Program-made: the position numbers and the translations under genes | The notes under the pieces: model-generated | Told to the model about the DNA's origin: nothing | The model's input: the letters and a program-made list of their open reading frames with translations, nothing else | Databases searched by the model: none | Part shown: positions 19,311-26,142 of the stretch, one piece after another | How the letters are laid out: each line of letters begins with the position of its first letter | Position numbering within the stretch: the stretch's first letter is position 1 | DNA from: an uncultured Clostridia bacterium | GTDB lineage: Bacteria > Bacillota > Clostridia > Christensenellales > Aristaeellaceae | NCBI GenBank assembly: GCA_946187775.1 | Contig: CAMHSI010000008.1 | Location: forward strand, 1 to 44,695 | Length of the DNA: 44,695 nt | Direction: 5' to 3'

Positions 19311-19326
19311 GTTAGCGCAATCTAAC
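19311..19326 (-). promoter_or_regulatory. Palindromic operator, copy C (GTTAG-CGCAAT-CTAAC)
   Basis: A perfect palindrome 35 bp upstream of the FTR1 start and 9 bp downstream of the -10, where a bound repressor would block transcription of the whole iron operon. Confidence 0.78.
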
Positions 19327-19335
19327 TCACGGGGA

Positions 19336-19344
19336 ATCATAACA
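19336..19344 (-). promoter_or_regulatory. Extended -10 promoter of the iron operon
   Basis: On the minus strand TGTTATGAT, an extended -10 (TG-N-TATGAT). The -35 is poor, which extended -10 promoters tolerate. Confidence 0.6.
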
Positions 19345-19445
19345 CAGAAATCTTTGAACCGGTATCCGGATATTGACTTATTTATGTTGCGCATTGTCAG
19401 CTGTTGACTATTTTGATAAATTTTGCACAGAGCATGGTCAAAGCT

Positions 19446-19461
19446 GTTAGGGTGTGCTAAT
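19446..19461 (+). promoter_or_regulatory. Imperfect palindromic operator, copy E, at the araC promoter
   Basis: GTTAG-GGTGTG-CTAAT, 15 of 16 positions of the framework counting the free centre. It overlaps a probable extended -10 (TGCTAATAT, about 19454-19462) for the AraC gene. A -35 (TGGTCA) 17 nt upstream is weak. Confidence 0.45.
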
Positions 19462-19516
19462 ATTAGTCGATTAACGAGATACGGGACCCGTTGGACGCAG
19501 GAAAGGGGAACGCGGA

Positions 19517-19879
19517 ATGGAACAGGGGCCAGGAAGCAGGGTTACTGGAAGCGTGCTGATGGTGCAGAAGGCAAAGGAGTATATTGAGGAGCACTGCAGG
19601 GAGAAGTTTTCCCTGAAAAAGATGTCCGGGGAGCTTTATGTGAACGGCAGTTACCTGCTCCGGATTTTCAGGAAGCATACGGGGTATACGCTGCTGGCCT
19701 ACCACAATCATGTGCGGTGCGAAAAGGCCAAGGAGCTGCTGCGCAGGCCGGACGTCAGCATTTCCGATGTGGGAGAGGCCGTTGGATTCGTATCCTCGTC
19801 GCACTTTTCCCACGTATTCAGGAAGACGGAGGGCTGCACCCCCTCGGAATACAGGCTGCGGTTTCTTCCGGAAGGCTGA
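19517..19879 (+). CDS. Short AraC-family transcription regulator
   Basis: A 120-aa protein consisting almost only of the AraC DNA-binding domain with two helix-turn-helix units: the first around FSLKKMSGELYVNGSYLLRIF and the second around SISDVGEAVGFVSSSHFSHVF, followed by the usual KxxG-x-T-P-S-E-Y-R ending. There is no N-terminal sensor domain, so it resembles MarA/SoxS-type regulators controlled by their own expression level. AAAGGGG lies 8 nt before the start. An imperfect GTTAG-N6-CTAAT palindrome overlaps its promoter, so it may be a secondary regulator in metal limitation. It lies between the iron operon and an MMPL exporter, either of which could be a target. Confidence 0.88.
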   Translation: MEQGPGSRVTGSVLMVQKAKEYIEEHCREKFSLKKMSGELYVNGSYLLRIFRKHTGYTLLAYHNHVRCEKAKELLRRPDVSISDVGEAVGFVSSSHFSHVFRKTEGCTPSEYRLRFLPEG

Positions 19880-19905
19880 GGCGGAAAAGGAATAATGACG
19901 GATCA

Positions 19906-19939
19906 CCGGGAAGATGATATACTTCTTCCCGGATTTTTT
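19906..19939 (+). terminator. Terminator or attenuator between araC and the MMPL gene
   Basis: CCGGGAAG (19906-19913) pairs perfectly with CTTCCCGG (19925-19932), followed by T6 at 19934-19939. It lies 27 nt after the araC stop and just before the exporter start, so it may limit readthrough into the exporter. Confidence 0.65.
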
Positions 19940-19960
19940 ATGGATGCAGGCGGTGCGGAA

Positions 19961-22171
19961 ATGAACGGAAAGAGACGGATTGCCCGGGGAATCGTCCGGG
20001 GACGGGGATGGCTGACGGCGGGTCTTTTGCTGCTGGCGGTCCTGTGTGTGTTCACCATCGGCAAAACCAGGATCAATTATGACCTGACGCGCTACCTGGA
20101 CAGGAACACCATGACCCGCAGGGCGCTGGACGTAATGGCGGAGGAGTTCGGATCCCCGGAGCAGCTGCGGATCATGTTCACGGATCTTCCGGAGGAGGAG
20201 ATGCAGGCGGTGACGGACCGGCTGCGGGAGATGGAGGAAATCCGCCTGGTGTCCTATGATCCGGAGGAAAACACGAGGCAGGCGGAGGGGAAAACCCTGC
20301 GCCTGGTGACCCTGACGCTCCGGGAGGGGGACGGAACCGCTCTGGTGGAAAAGCTGCGGAGCATGTTTCCGGGGGCCGGTGAATACGCCGTGGGCGGCTC
20401 CGCGGCGGAGCAGCTGGACGTGCAGCGCAGCGTGGGGGAGGAAATGCCGCTGGTGATGCTGATCTCCGTCGGCATTGTGCTGCTGGTGCTGCTGCTGACC
20501 TCCCGCGCCTGGCTGGAGCCGGCGGTGATCCTCCTCACCCTGGGGGTATCCATCCTGATCAATATGGGAACCAATTTTGTGTTTCCGGATGTGTCCTTCA
20601 TTACCTTCGCGGTATGCGCCATCCTGCAGCTGGCGCTTTCCATCGACTACGCCATTATGCTGCTGCATACCTACAACGGGTGCTGTGACCGGGGAATGGA
20701 CGCGAAGGACGCGATGACGGAAGCGCTGGCGCAGTGCTTCATGCGGATCGCCTCCAGCGCCCTTACCACGGTGGCGGGGCTGCTTTCGCTGCTGTTCATG
20801 AGCTTCACCATCGGGTTTGATATCGGTATGGTACTGTCCAAGGGAATTGTGATCAGCATGCTGTGCGTGTTCCTGTTCATGCCGGGACTTGTGCTGCTGA
20901 TGGAAAGGCCGCTGAGGGCCACCCGGCACAAACCGCTTTCCGTCGGGGGAGCGCGCCTGGCAAAATTCATTCTCCGGGCGGGAAAGCCGCTGGCGCTGGT
21001 GTTGACGGCGGCGGTGATCTTCGCGGCGGTGCTGTCCGCGCAGAACCGGTTCTCCTTCTCCGCCGGCAGCATGTCGGCAAAGACGGAAACCGCCCGGATC
21101 AACGAGGTATTCGGGGCGTCGGACCCGCTGGTGATCCTGGTGCCCGGGGGAGAGACGGACGGGGATTACGACCGGCAGCGGGAAACGGCGGAGCGGCTGC
21201 TGGGACTCCGGCGGGAAAACGGGGAGCCGGCGGTGAAGCACCTGACCGCCATGGTTACGGACGGGGCGGAAGCGCTGAAGTACTATACGGCGAAAGAGGC
21301 GGCGGAGCTGACGGGCATGCCGGAGGAAACGGTGTCCCTGTTCTTCCTGCTGCAGGGCTTCGGGGATCGGGTACGGGCGGACCGGCTGCTGGAGGCGGCC
21401 GGCGCTTTTGCCGCGGGGAACGAGGCCCTGGAAGGCCTGCGCGGGGCGCTGGATACGGCCCGGAGCGCCCTGGAGGGGCCCCGGTACGCCCGGATGCTGG
21501 CGGAAACCGGGTTCCGTTCCTCAGACAGCGATTTCAACGCGTGCATGGACGCGGTGCTCTCGGCGGTTCGGGAAACCTACGGGGACGATTTTTACGTGAC
21601 GGGGGCGTCCATGTCCACCTATGACATCGGCAAAGCCTTCAGCGGGGACCTGCTGAAGGTGAACCTGATCACGCTGCTGTCGATCCTGATGATCGTGACG
21701 GTTTCCTTCCGGTCCTTCCGGATGCCGGCGCTGCTGGTGTTTGTGATCGAAGGGGCCATCTGGATCACCATGGGGATTTCCCGGGTGATGGGGCAGGAGA
21801 TCTTCTTTATTTCCTACCTGATCTGCCTTTCCATCCAGATGGGGGCCACCATCGATTACGGGATCCTGATGTGCGACCAGTTCAGGAGCCTGCGGGGAGA
21901 AGGAAAGCCGGCGGCGGAGGCGCTGACGGAAGCCATCCGCAGGTCCCTGCCGACGGTGCTGACCTCCGGGATCATCCTGGTGACCGCCGGATATTTCGTG
22001 GGACGGCTGTGCAGCATTTACTACATTTCCAGCATCGGATCCCTGCTCTCCCGGGGAGCGCTGGTTTCGGTGATCCTGGTGCTGACGCTCCTTCCCTCGC
22101 TGCTGGGCCTCATGGGCCGCGGGGAAGGCTTTTGCCGCGCCGGAAACAAAAAAAAGAACGGTTCCCCGTGA
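19961..22171 (+). CDS. MMPL/RND-family membrane exporter
   Basis: A 736-aa protein with about 12 membrane helices in two repeats: helix one near the N-terminus, an external domain, then five helices (about 155-315), a helix near 335, a second external domain, and a final set of five (about 550-720). Conserved blocks include DYAIMLLHTYN and DYGILMCDQF, placed like the SSD/MMPL helix-four motifs. The family exports lipids, fatty acids or hydrophobic compounds using the proton gradient. The start at 19961 is inferred because the preceding in-frame ATGs at 19895 and 19940 lie before or within the terminator; ribosome sites are weak at all three. It probably depends partly on araC readthrough. The substrate is unknown. 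Confidence 0.85.
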   Translation: MNGKRRIARGIVRGRGWLTAGLLLLAVLCVFTIGKTRINYDLTRYLDRNTMTRRALDVMAEEFGSPEQLRIMFTDLPEEEMQAVTDRLREMEEIRLVSYDPEENTRQAEGKTLRLVTLTLREGDGTALVEKLRSMFPGAGEYAVGGSAAEQLDVQRSVGEEMPLVMLISVGIVLLVLLLTSRAWLEPAVILLTLGVSILINMGTNFVFPDVSFITFAVCAILQLALSIDYAIMLLHTYNGCCDRGMDAKDAMTEALAQCFMRIASSALTTVAGLLSLLFMSFTIGFDIGMVLSKGIVISMLCVFLFMPGLVLLMERPLRATRHKPLSVGGARLAKFILRAGKPLALVLTAAVIFAAVLSAQNRFSFSAGSMSAKTETARINEVFGASDPLVILVPGGETDGDYDRQRETAERLLGLRRENGEPAVKHLTAMVTDGAEALKYYTAKEAAELTGMPEETVSLFFLLQGFGDRVRADRLLEAAGAFAAGNEALEGLRGALDTARSALEGPRYARMLAETGFRSSDSDFNACMDAVLSAVRETYGDDFYVTGASMSTYDIGKAFSGDLLKVNLITLLSILMIVTVSFRSFRMPALLVFVIEGAIWITMGISRVMGQEIFFISYLICLSIQMGATIDYGILMCDQFRSLRGEGKPAAEALTEAIRRSLPTVLTSGIILVTAGYFVGRLCSIYYISSIGSLLSRGALVSVILVLTLLPSLLGLMGRGEGFCRAGNKKKNGSP

Positions 22172-22183
22172 AAAGGGAACCGT
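22148..22183 (-). terminator. Terminator of the ohrR-gpx operon
   Basis: A 9-bp inverted repeat (22158-22166 with 22175-22183). The A-run at 22148-22155 gives a U8 tract on the minus strand. It overlaps the 3' end of the MMPL gene. Confidence 0.8.
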
Positions 22184-22196
22184 CCTGCGGATACCG

Positions 22197-22748
22197 TTAC
22201 TTTTTCAGCTCATCCTCAACGGCTTTCCGGACCTCAGCCATGTCCGCCGTGGGCTCGAAGCGGGCAATGACCTCGCCCTGCCGGCTGACCAGGAACTTGG
22301 TGAAGTTCCAGCGGATGTAGGCTTTGTCTCCGAACTTCTTGTTGTTCATTTCGGAGAACTTGTTCATGGCGGCGTTCTTCAGGCCCTTGCCGAAACCGGC
22401 GAAGGGCTTTTCGCCCGCCAGGTAGGCGAACAGCGGATCCGCGGTTTCACCGTTTACGTCCGTCTTGGCGAACTGGGGGAAGTCGGCGCCGAACTTCAGG
22501 GTGCAGAACTCATGGATTTCATCCTCGGTTCCGGGAGCCTGGTTGGCGAACTGGTTGCAGGGGAAATCCAGGATTTCCAGCCCCTGGTCCCGCAGGTCCC
22601 TGTACATGGCCTCCAGGGGTTCATAGTGGGGAGTGAAGCCGCAGCCGGTAGCCGTGTTGACGATCAGCAGCACCTTGCCGGCGTAGTCGCCCAGGGAAAC
22701 CTGGTTGCCTTTTCTGTCCTTCACGGAAAACTCGTAGATCTTTGCCAT
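22197..22748 (-). CDS. gpx: Glutathione-peroxidase-family thiol peroxidase
   Basis: A 183-aa enzyme reducing hydrogen or organic peroxides, in bacteria usually with thioredoxin. Seen: peroxidatic Cys36 in NTATGCGFT, Gln66 in FPCNQF, the Trp of the tetrad in RWNFTKFL, and Cys82 in FCTLKFG placed as the resolving cysteine of thioredoxin-dependent members. There is no selenocysteine codon. The start at 22748 gives an 8-nt spacing to GGAGG; an ATG two codons earlier would leave only 2 nt. It follows an OhrR-type repressor by 15 bp and is probably co-transcribed with it for peroxide defence. Confidence 0.92.
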   Translation of the reverse strand: MAKIYEFSVKDRKGNQVSLGDYAGKVLLIVNTATGCGFTPHYEPLEAMYRDLRDQGLEILDFPCNQFANQAPGTEDEIHEFCTLKFGADFPQFAKTDVNGETADPLFAYLAGEKPFAGFGKGLKNAAMNKFSEMNNKKFGDKAYIRWNFTKFLVSRQGEVIARFEPTADMAEVRKAVEDELKK

Positions 22749-22763
22749 TTTCATTTCCTCCTT

Positions 22764-23225
22764 TTACTCTTTCCTGCGCGATTCCATATTGCGCAGCGCC
22801 TTGTAGGTCAGGATATACAGGGTTTGGAACTCTTCCGGGGTCAGGCCTACGCACCCGGCCACGGCGGGAGGAATGGAGACCGCCTTTTCCCGCAGCGCTT
22901 TTCCGGACTCCGTAACCGTCAGCGTCAGCAGCCGTTCATCCTCCCCGGAACGCTCCCGGGTGAGGTATCCGGCCTGGCTCAGGCGCCGGAGGACCGGGGT
23001 AAGGGTGCCGTAGTCCAGATGGAGGCATTCCGCCAGGTCCCGGGAGGAAACCGTCTCCCGCTCCCAGAGCACCATCATGACGATGTACTGGGTATAGGTC
23101 AGCCCCAGGTCCCTGAGGAAGGGACCGTACTGACGGACCAGCTCCTTGGAGCAGGCGTACAGGGGAAAGCATACCTGATTCCGGAGCTTCAGGGCTTCAT
23201 ATGGGTCAGCCATACCGTTTTTCAC
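22764..23225 (-). CDS. ohrR: OhrR-type MarR-family peroxide-sensing repressor
   Basis: A 153-aa MarR-family winged-helix regulator. N-terminal LRNQVCFPLYACSKE matches the OhrR region whose reactive cysteine (here Cys19) senses organic hydroperoxides; Cys25 lies close by. The DNA-binding unit includes SSRDLAECLHLDYGTLTPVLRRL, and the wing contains ERSGEDERLLTLTVT. The start is taken as the GTG at 23225 because GGAGG lies 8 nt before it; the ATG at 23213, preceded by AGGTG, is nearly as good. The promoter has a GCACAA-N5-TTGTGC palindrome at its start point, so autorepression is likely, with derepression of gpx under peroxide stress. Confidence 0.88.
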   Translation of the reverse strand: MKNGMADPYEALKLRNQVCFPLYACSKELVRQYGPFLRDLGLTYTQYIVMMVLWERETVSSRDLAECLHLDYGTLTPVLRRLSQAGYLTRERSGEDERLLTLTVTESGKALREKAVSIPPAVAGCVGLTPEEFQTLYILTYKALRNMESRRKE

Positions 23226-23248
23226 CTGCTTCACCTCCGATAGCTTTT

Positions 23249-23265
23249 GCACAATTTACTTGTGC
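23249..23265 (-). promoter_or_regulatory. Likely OhrR operator
   Basis: Perfect palindrome GCACAA-TTTAC-TTGTGC (plus-strand reading) covering the predicted transcription start of ohrR-gpx. It is unrelated to the GTTAG-N6-CTAAC element. Confidence 0.7.
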
Positions 23266-23271
23266 GCAATC

Positions 23272-23300
23272 ATAATAGCAGAGCCGGAAAACGATGTCAA
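23272..23300 (-). promoter_or_regulatory. Promoter of ohrR-gpx
   Basis: On the minus strand TTGACA (23295-23300), a 17-nt spacer, and TATTAT (23272-23277). The -35 begins about 11 nt beyond the end of the small-RNA terminator. Confidence 0.8.
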
Positions 23301-23310
23301 GCGGTTTCGC

Positions 23311-23357
23311 AAAAAAAGAAAAAGAAAGCGGGGCGCCGTACGCTGCAGCGCCCCGCT
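23311..23357 (-). terminator. Terminator of the candidate small RNA
   Basis: A perfect 10-bp GC-rich stem (23327-23336 with 23348-23357) and an 11-nt loop, followed on the minus strand by a U-rich tail from the A-rich run at 23311-23326. Confidence 0.88.
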
Positions 23358-23424
23358 CCCTTTGGAGGTAAGGAATTTGGTATATCATCCGGGATGGCTT
23401 CACCCGGTTGATATCGTCCCAGAA

Positions 23425-23440
23425 GTTAGGATAAACTAAC
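23425..23440 (-). promoter_or_regulatory. Palindromic operator, copy D (GTTAG-GATAAA-CTAAC)
   Basis: A perfect palindrome starting at the expected +1 of the small RNA, 7 nt after its -10, matching the geometry at the iron operon and the ABC transporter. Confidence 0.78.
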
Positions 23441-23447
23441 TATCTGT

Positions 23448-23476
23448 ACTATAACAGATCCCCGCAATTCCGTCAA
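23448..23476 (-). promoter_or_regulatory. Promoter of the candidate small RNA
   Basis: On the minus strand TTGACG (23471-23476), an exact 17-nt spacer, and TATAGT (23448-23453). It starts 36 bp beyond the histidine kinase stop, so it is independent of that operon. Confidence 0.82.
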
Positions 23477-23511
23477 CAGGAAATTTTGTATTCCGAATGT
23501 TTTTCCGGCGC

Positions 23512-24759
23512 TTATTTCGGCAGCCTGCAGGTAAAGACCAGCTGCCGGTCCTCCTTCATGGCGGCGGAAATGGTGCCGCCGTGCTTTTCGGCGATGGCGG
23601 CGGCGATGGCCAGGCCGATGCCGAAGCCGTTCTGCTTCTCCTTGTTCCGGGAATCGTCCGCCCGGTAAAACCGGTTGAAGAGCCGGCGGCACTGTTCCTC
23701 CGTCAGGGGCTCGGCCACATCGTTGGAAACGGTTATGACGGCGTGCCGCCCCTCGCTCCGGGCTTCCGCCCGGATGGTTCCCTCCGGCGGGGTGTATTTG
23801 ACCGCGTTATCCAGCAGGGTGGACAGCAGCCGCTGTACGGAGGCCCGGTCTCCCCGAAGGGTCAGCCCTTTTTCGGCTTCCGCGGTCATGGCCTTGCCCT
23901 GGAATTCCGCCATGGCGATAAAGGGCTCGGCGGCTTCAGCAAGCAGGGAATCCAGCGCCAGGTTTTCCATCTCCAGGGGGGAGCCCTCCTCCTCCATGCG
24001 GCTGAGGTACACCAGCTCGTCCACCAGGTGCCGCATCTGGGCGGTCTGCTTCCGGGTGCTGCGGATCCACTGGCTGTCCGGCATCTCCATCTGCAGAAGC
24101 TCCATATTGGTGGAAATAACGGTGAGGGGCGTTTTCAGCTCATGGGAGGCGTTGGTGATAAACTGCTTCTGCTGTTCCATGTTGCGGATGGTAGGCTCAA
24201 TCGCCTTGCGGCTGGCCAGGGTGACCGCCAGGGCGGCCAGCAGGATGCCGCCGAGGCAGGCCAGGCCGGAGAACAGCGCCAGCTTGCGCACGGCGGCCAG
24301 CCGGGTTTCACAGTCCATGAAAAAGTAATCCCGTCCCCGGGGGCTTTCCCGGACAAGGAACAGGTAATCCTGCAGGAAGCCGGATTCCTTTCCGGAGGCG
24401 GCGGCCTCCAGGGCCAGGCCCGAGGCCAGGGTTTCATCGGAATTGTGCATGTGGAGCAGGCTTTTGCTCAGGACCTCGCCCTCGGAATCGAGGGTGACGA
24501 TGAACCAGCTGGATTCGTTGAAAAGGCTGCGGGCATGCCGATCCCGCTTTCCTTCGGGCCAGTTCTCCGGCAGCTTCCCCTGAAAGCCGTCGCGCTCCGG
24601 GTTTCCGCCGAATTCCGCGAAGGACACCAGCGTGTCCCGCAGCTCGTTGCGGACACTGATCCAGTTGACGGCGTTGACCGCCAGCACAACGGCAACCATG
24701 GCGGCCGTCAGGGTGATAAGGGCAAGGCGGATAAACCGCAGCCGCAGTTTTCTGATCAT
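23512..24759 (-). CDS. Sensor histidine kinase
   Basis: A 415-aa membrane kinase with helices at about 12-34 and 160-185 flanking an external sensor domain. The DHp domain contains FITNASHELKTPLTVI with the phospho-accepting histidine. The ATP-binding domain has the N box LLDNAVKYTP and a G-box region GFGIGLAIAAAIAEKHGG. Its start overlaps the response regulator stop by 4 bp (ATGA). The pair ends the glycosidase/VTC/DUF4956 operon, so it may sense envelope or phosphate state and control that set; the signal is not readable from sequence. Confidence 0.9.
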   Translation of the reverse strand: MIRKLRLRFIRLALITLTAAMVAVVLAVNAVNWISVRNELRDTLVSFAEFGGNPERDGFQGKLPENWPEGKRDRHARSLFNESSWFIVTLDSEGEVLSKSLLHMHNSDETLASGLALEAAASGKESGFLQDYLFLVRESPRGRDYFFMDCETRLAAVRKLALFSGLACLGGILLAALAVTLASRKAIEPTIRNMEQQKQFITNASHELKTPLTVISTNMELLQMEMPDSQWIRSTRKQTAQMRHLVDELVYLSRMEEEGSPLEMENLALDSLLAEAAEPFIAMAEFQGKAMTAEAEKGLTLRGDRASVQRLLSTLLDNAVKYTPPEGTIRAEARSEGRHAVITVSNDVAEPLTEEQCRRLFNRFYRADDSRNKEKQNGFGIGLAIAAAIAEKHGGTISAAMKEDRQLVFTCRLPK

Positions 24760-25430
24760 GCTTTCATCTCCAGGGAATAACCCGTTCCGCGGTGGACCCG
24801 GATCTCCGTTTTGGTTTCCAGTTCTGCCAGGCGCTTGCGAAGGGTGGAAATGTTTACCCAGACCACGCTGCTGTCCGCCTCGCTGTCCCAGCCCCAGATC
24901 CGGTCCATCAGCTGCTGGACGGAGAAGAGGATGCGCGGGTTTTCAATGAACAGCTCCATCAGCTGGTAGCTTTTGCCGGTAAGCCGGACGCCGCGGCTGC
25001 CGCAGCGGAGCTCGTTCATCCCTTTGTCCAGGCTCAGGTCCCCGAAGGTGACAACATCGGGCACATATACTTCCCGGCGCCGGAGCAGCGCCCGGATCCG
25101 GGCGAGGAGCTCCTGGGCGTTGAAGGGCTTGGGCAGGTAATCGTCCGCTCCGGCGTCCAGCCCCGTGACCCGGTCCTCCACGGCGTCCCGGGCGGTAAGC
25201 AGCAGGCAGGGGGAAGAGATCCCCTTTTCCCGGATCTTCCGCAGGGCGGTGATTCCGTCCATCCTCGGCATCATCCAGTCCAGGATAATCAGGCCGTAGG
25301 ATTCCGCCTCCGCCCAGTCCAGGGCGTCGGCACCGTCGGCCACGGCGTCCACCTGGTAGCCGCTGCGCTCCAGCAGGGCGGTTACGGCAGCCCGCAGGTC
25401 CCGTTCATCCTCGGCAAACAAAATACGCAT
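24756..25430 (-). CDS. OmpR/PhoB-family response regulator
   Basis: A 224-aa regulator. The receiver domain has the acidic pair EDE near residue 6, the phospho-accepting Asp in LIILDWMMPRMDG, and the Lys in YLPKPFN. The winged-helix DNA-binding domain occupies about 125-222 (VRLTGKSYQLMELFIENP, then VWVNISTLRKRL). It is coupled to the kinase that follows. It lies 43 bp after the DUF4956 gene with no terminator between, so co-transcription with the polyphosphate polymerase set is likely. Confidence 0.92.
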   Translation of the reverse strand: MRILFAEDERDLRAAVTALLERSGYQVDAVADGADALDWAEAESYGLIILDWMMPRMDGITALRKIREKGISSPCLLLTARDAVEDRVTGLDAGADDYLPKPFNAQELLARIRALLRRREVYVPDVVTFGDLSLDKGMNELRCGSRGVRLTGKSYQLMELFIENPRILFSVQQLMDRIWGWDSEADSSVVWVNISTLRKRLAELETKTEIRVHRGTGYSLEMKA

Positions 25431-25473
25431 TTTTCATCACCCTGATCAAGCATAGCAGGTTTTTGGGATTCTG

Positions 25474-26142
25474 TCACATGGAATCGCGGGCATCGGGCAG
25501 AATTCCCAGGGAAACGGGCAGGTTTCCGTTGCGTTCCCGCAGGCAGTCGAGGAAGTCCTTGCTCCGGGAGAGATCCCGCAGGGAGACGCGGTAGACCAGC
25601 TGGAACACGGTTCCCATTTCCACGCTGCGGACCCGCTGCAGCTCCCACTTGCTGCAGTAGGAGGAGAGGACGTCATCCAGCAGTCCGTCGTACTCCAGGG
25701 ATTCCGGCAGGGAGACCCGGAGCTCCCGCTGCTTTTCCCCGGAGGACCCGAAGCGGACCAGGTCCAGCAGCGCCATGGCCGCCAGGTACAGGACCAGGAG
25801 GATGCAGGCGATTCCCACGTAGCCGGCGCCGAGGCACAGGCCCAGGGAGGCCGCCAGGAACACGGCCAGGATTTCCTGCCCGCTGCCCTGGACAGAGCGG
25901 AAACGGATCAGGCTGAAGGATCCCGCCACGGCGATACCGGCGCCCAGGTTCCCGTTGACCACCAGGATCACAGAGGCGGTGATCAGGGGCAGGATGGCAA
26001 CGGTCAGGGCAAAGGAACGGGTGGTCATGTTTTTCCGTGTGTAGTACAGGGCTGCAAGGATTCCGAGCACCAGGGCAAGTCCGAGGGAAAGCAGCACATT
26101 TCCGAAGGTCATGGTTCCGGCTTTGAAAATACTGTCAAGCAC
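25474..26142 (-). CDS. DUF4956 membrane protein
   Basis: A 222-aa protein with four membrane helices in the first 130 residues and the family block SLIRFRSVQGSGQE around 78-92, then a soluble domain. DUF4956 proteins are commonly encoded next to VTC-domain polyphosphate polymerases, as here, and may form the channel or membrane partner; function is not established. The start is a GTG at 26142 that overlaps the VTC gene by 8 bp, so the two are translated together. Confidence 0.82.
   Translation of the reverse strand: MLDSIFKAGTMTFGNVLLSLGLALVLGILAALYYTRKNMTTRSFALTVAILPLITASVILVVNGNLGAGIAVAGSFSLIRFRSVQGSGQEILAVFLAASLGLCLGAGYVGIACILLVLYLAAMALLDLVRFGSSGEKQRELRVSLPESLEYDGLLDDVLSSYCSKWELQRVRSVEMGTVFQLVYRVSLRDLSRSKDFLDCLRERNGNLPVSLGILPDARDSM

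Larger units (their letters stand above)
23311..23441 (-). ncRNA. Candidate metal-regulated small RNA, about 130 nt
   Basis: A free-standing transcription unit with its own strong promoter (23448-23476), palindromic operator (23425-23440) and strong terminator (23327-23357). From 5' to 3' it has the operator sequence at its start and a 12-bp hairpin (23403-23414 with 23382-23393, one A-A mismatch, 9-nt loop). Next comes a stretch without evident structure holding UUCCUUACCUCC (23364-23375), complementary to ribosome-binding sites, and then the terminator hairpin. No ORF with a ribosome site and a stop before the terminator exists. This is the layout of Gram-positive trans-acting RNAs such as FsrA or RsaE with C-rich seeds. 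Repression by the same palindrome as the iron operon suggests an iron-sparing function, which is inference. Confidence 0.7.

Noticed and set aside
23206-23403. A 65-codon frame crossing the small-RNA region.
   Set aside because: It lacks a ribosome site and reads straight through the terminator hairpin and the ohrR promoter, so a coding role is unlikely.
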